Part shown: positions 5,100-6,220 of the stretch, piece after piece | Position numbering within the stretch: the first letter of the stretch is position 1 | Layout: the number at the start of each line of letters is the position of its first letter | From: Chloroflexota bacterium | Lineage (GTDB): Bacteria > Chloroflexota > UBA4733 | DNA length: 6,220 nucleotides | Reading direction: 5' to 3' | Assembly (NCBI GenBank): GCA_025449435.1 | Contig: JANWJO010000006.1 | Span: 1 to 6,220 of the forward strand | Notes under the pieces: model-generated | Seen by the model: only the letters and a program-made list of their open reading frames with translations | The model's database searches: none | Told to the model about the DNA's origin: nothing | Made by a program: the position numbers and the translations under genes

Positions 5100-5874
5100 C
5101 CTCGTCGTCGACAATCTGCATGTTGAGGTGGACAGCAAACCTATCCTCAACGGCGTGAACCTGGCCGTGACCAAGGGGCAGGTACACGCGCTCATGGGGC
5201 CCAATGGCTCCGGCAAGAGCACGCTGTCCAACGCCATCATGGGACACCCTAACTACAAGGTGACAAAGGGCGACATCTTGCTCGATGGCGAGAGCATCTT
5301 GGAGCTGGGACCCGACGAGCGGGCTCGTCGTGGCATCTTCATGGCCTTCCAGGCGCCGATGGCCATCCCTGGCGTCAATACGCAGAACTTCTTGCGGCTG
5401 GCGATGAACTCGGTGCGCACCAGTGGCGTGGGACCACACGGCACCCAGGGTCCAGTGACCGCCCGCGAATTCCGGCCGTTGCTCCAGGAGAAGTTGCAAC
5501 TGCTCAAGGTGGACAACAGCTTCGTCAACCGCTACCTCAACGACGGCTTCTCGGGTGGCGAAAAGAAGCGGGCCGAAGTGCTGCAACTGGCACTGCTCAA
5601 GCCCCAGATCGCCGTCCTGGATGAGATCGACTCGGGTCTGGACGTCGATGCCGTCCGCATCGTGTCCGAGGGGGTCAACAGCCTGCTCGGCCCAACCCTG
5701 GGCGTATTGATCATCACCCACTACCAGCGCATTTTGGACTACATTAAGCCAGACTTCGTCCACGTGCTAGTGGATGGGCGCGTCGTGCTCAACGGCGGAC
5801 CTGAGCTGGCACTGGAAGTAGAAGCGCGCGGCTATGAAGGCATCATCGCGGAGACGCGTAGCACGGCTGTCTAG
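5086..5874 (+). CDS. sufC: Fe-S cluster assembly ATPase SufC
   Basis: A 262-residue ABC-type ATPase of the SUF system. In the known complex SufC binds SufB and SufD in the cytosol and its ATP cycle drives cluster assembly on the scaffold; it is not a membrane transporter. Seen here: Walker [10 protein letters not shown] (38-46), Q-loop Gln89 in MAFQAP, the SufC-type ABC signature FSGGEKKR (155-162), Walker B IAVLDE (175-180) with catalytic Glu180, D-loop SGLD (183-186) and switch His212 in ITHYQR. The C-terminal [18 protein letters not shown] (225-242) is typical. The length is normal for the family. The ATG at 5086 has AAGGAAG about 10 nt upstream, within the end of the regulator gene. sufB begins 72 bp after its stop. 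Confidence 0.97.
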   Translation: MLQGDLVVDNLHVEVDSKPILNGVNLAVTKGQVHALMGPNGSGKSTLSNAIMGHPNYKVTKGDILLDGESILELGPDERARRGIFMAFQAPMAIPGVNTQNFLRLAMNSVRTSGVGPHGTQGPVTAREFRPLLQEKLQLLKVDNSFVNRYLNDGFSGGEKKRAEVLQLALLKPQIAVLDEIDSGLDVDAVRIVSEGVNSLLGPTLGVLIITHYQRILDYIKPDFVHVLVDGRVVLNGGPELALEVEARGYEGIIAETRSTAV

Positions 5875-5881
5875 CGGCTTG

Positions 5882-5899
5882 GGCGGCATCGGTGCCGCC
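5882..5899 (+). promoter_or_regulatory. Hairpin in the sufC-sufB gap
   Basis: GGCGGCA (5882-5888) and TGCCGCC (5893-5899) form a perfect 7-bp stem with loop TCGG, 7 nt after the sufC stop. No T-run follows, so full termination is unlikely, and sufB must be transcribed through it unless it has its own promoter. It may set the ratio of sufC to sufB message or protect the upstream transcript; this is inference. Confidence 0.45.
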
Positions 5900-5946
5900 G
5901 GGCTAGTAACGAACTGCCGTGAGGCGGCCCGGAAAAGGAGAGCAAG

Positions 5947-6220
5947 ATGACGGTTGACCAGACGTTCAACACCGAGTACCAATTCGGCTTCCGTGACAGT
6001 GAGGCGCCGGTCTTCAAGTCCGAAAAGGGCTTGTCGGAGGAGCAGATCAGGCAGATTTCGGCGATGAAGGGCGAGCCAGCTTGGATGCTGGATTACCGCC
6101 TGAAGTCGTACCGGCACTTCTTGGCGCGCCCCATGCCCAACTGGGGCGGGCCCGCGCTGAGCGATATCAACTTCGACGACATCTACTACTACGTGCGCCC
6201 ATCGGACAAGCAGGGCCGCA
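5947..6220 (+). CDS. sufB: Fe-S cluster assembly scaffold SufB, N-terminal fragment
   Basis: The frame opens at ATG 5947 with AGGAG (5936-5940) 6 nt upstream and stays open to the last base, giving 91 residues of a protein that is normally about 470 long. SufB is the scaffold subunit of the SufBCD complex on which the cluster is built. Seen here: the family N-terminal pattern GLSEEQIRQISAMKGEPAWM (28-47), followed by LDYRLKSYRHF (48-58), then PMPNWGG (62-68) and the aromatic stretch INFDDIYYYVRP (74-85). The cluster-binding and SufC/SufD-contacting parts lie outside the window. The position directly after sufC fits a suf operon that continues to the right. Confidence 0.96.
   Translation, partial: MTVDQTFNTEYQFGFRDSEAPVFKSEKGLSEEQIRQISAMKGEPAWMLDYRLKSYRHFLARPMPNWGGPALSDINFDDIYYYVRPSDKQGR

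Noticed and set aside
4678..5763. Long open frame of 361 codons on the minus strand opposite the regulator and sufC
   Set aside because: It lies fully antisense to two strongly recognised genes, has low-complexity His/Val/Gln and Arg/Ala/Pro sequence without any family motif, and is explained by third-position GC bias.

Overview
This is a dense, GC-rich bacterial window. I see six complete protein genes on recognisable families, one small complete gene recognised only at family level, and two genes cut by the window edges. The suf order (Rrf2 regulator, then sufC, then sufB), the RimI with a long inserted loop, the GTG/TTG starts and the C/G-run hairpin repeats between genes remind me of Chloroflexota. 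That is an impression from gene style, not a phylogenetic result.

Left part, plus strand (1-1536): the C-terminus of a DUF1015 protein, then queG, the cobalamin and Fe-S enzyme that makes the last step of queuosine in tRNA. queG converges on a small minus-strand gene (1533-1925) whose stop overlaps queG's own stop in a CTAG. That small protein resembles the DUF6884 family, and it has its own good promoter and Shine-Dalgarno. Its upstream region (1926-2239) has no gene and carries two strong C/G-run hairpins plus a weak inverted repeat.

Middle part, minus strand (2240-4398): rimI-like N-acetyltransferase, short-chain dehydrogenase/reductase and MOSC-domain protein. They run in that transcriptional order, with small gaps, probably as one unit from a strong sigma-70-like promoter at 4469-4498.

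Right part, plus strand (4528-6220): a divergent promoter, an inverted-repeat operator of the IscR type, an Rrf2-family Fe-S cluster regulator, then sufC and the start of sufB. The regulator overlaps sufC by 14 bp. The layout indicates an autoregulated SUF Fe-S cluster assembly operon continuing beyond the window. The Fe-S theme also links to QueG, which needs two [4Fe-4S] clusters.

I found no mobile element gene, CRISPR array, tRNA or rRNA. I see no convincing new multi-gene system. The most notable points are the DUF6884-like neighbour of queG, substitutions at conserved positions in QueG and in the SDR, the operator, and the repeat-bearing intergenic region.
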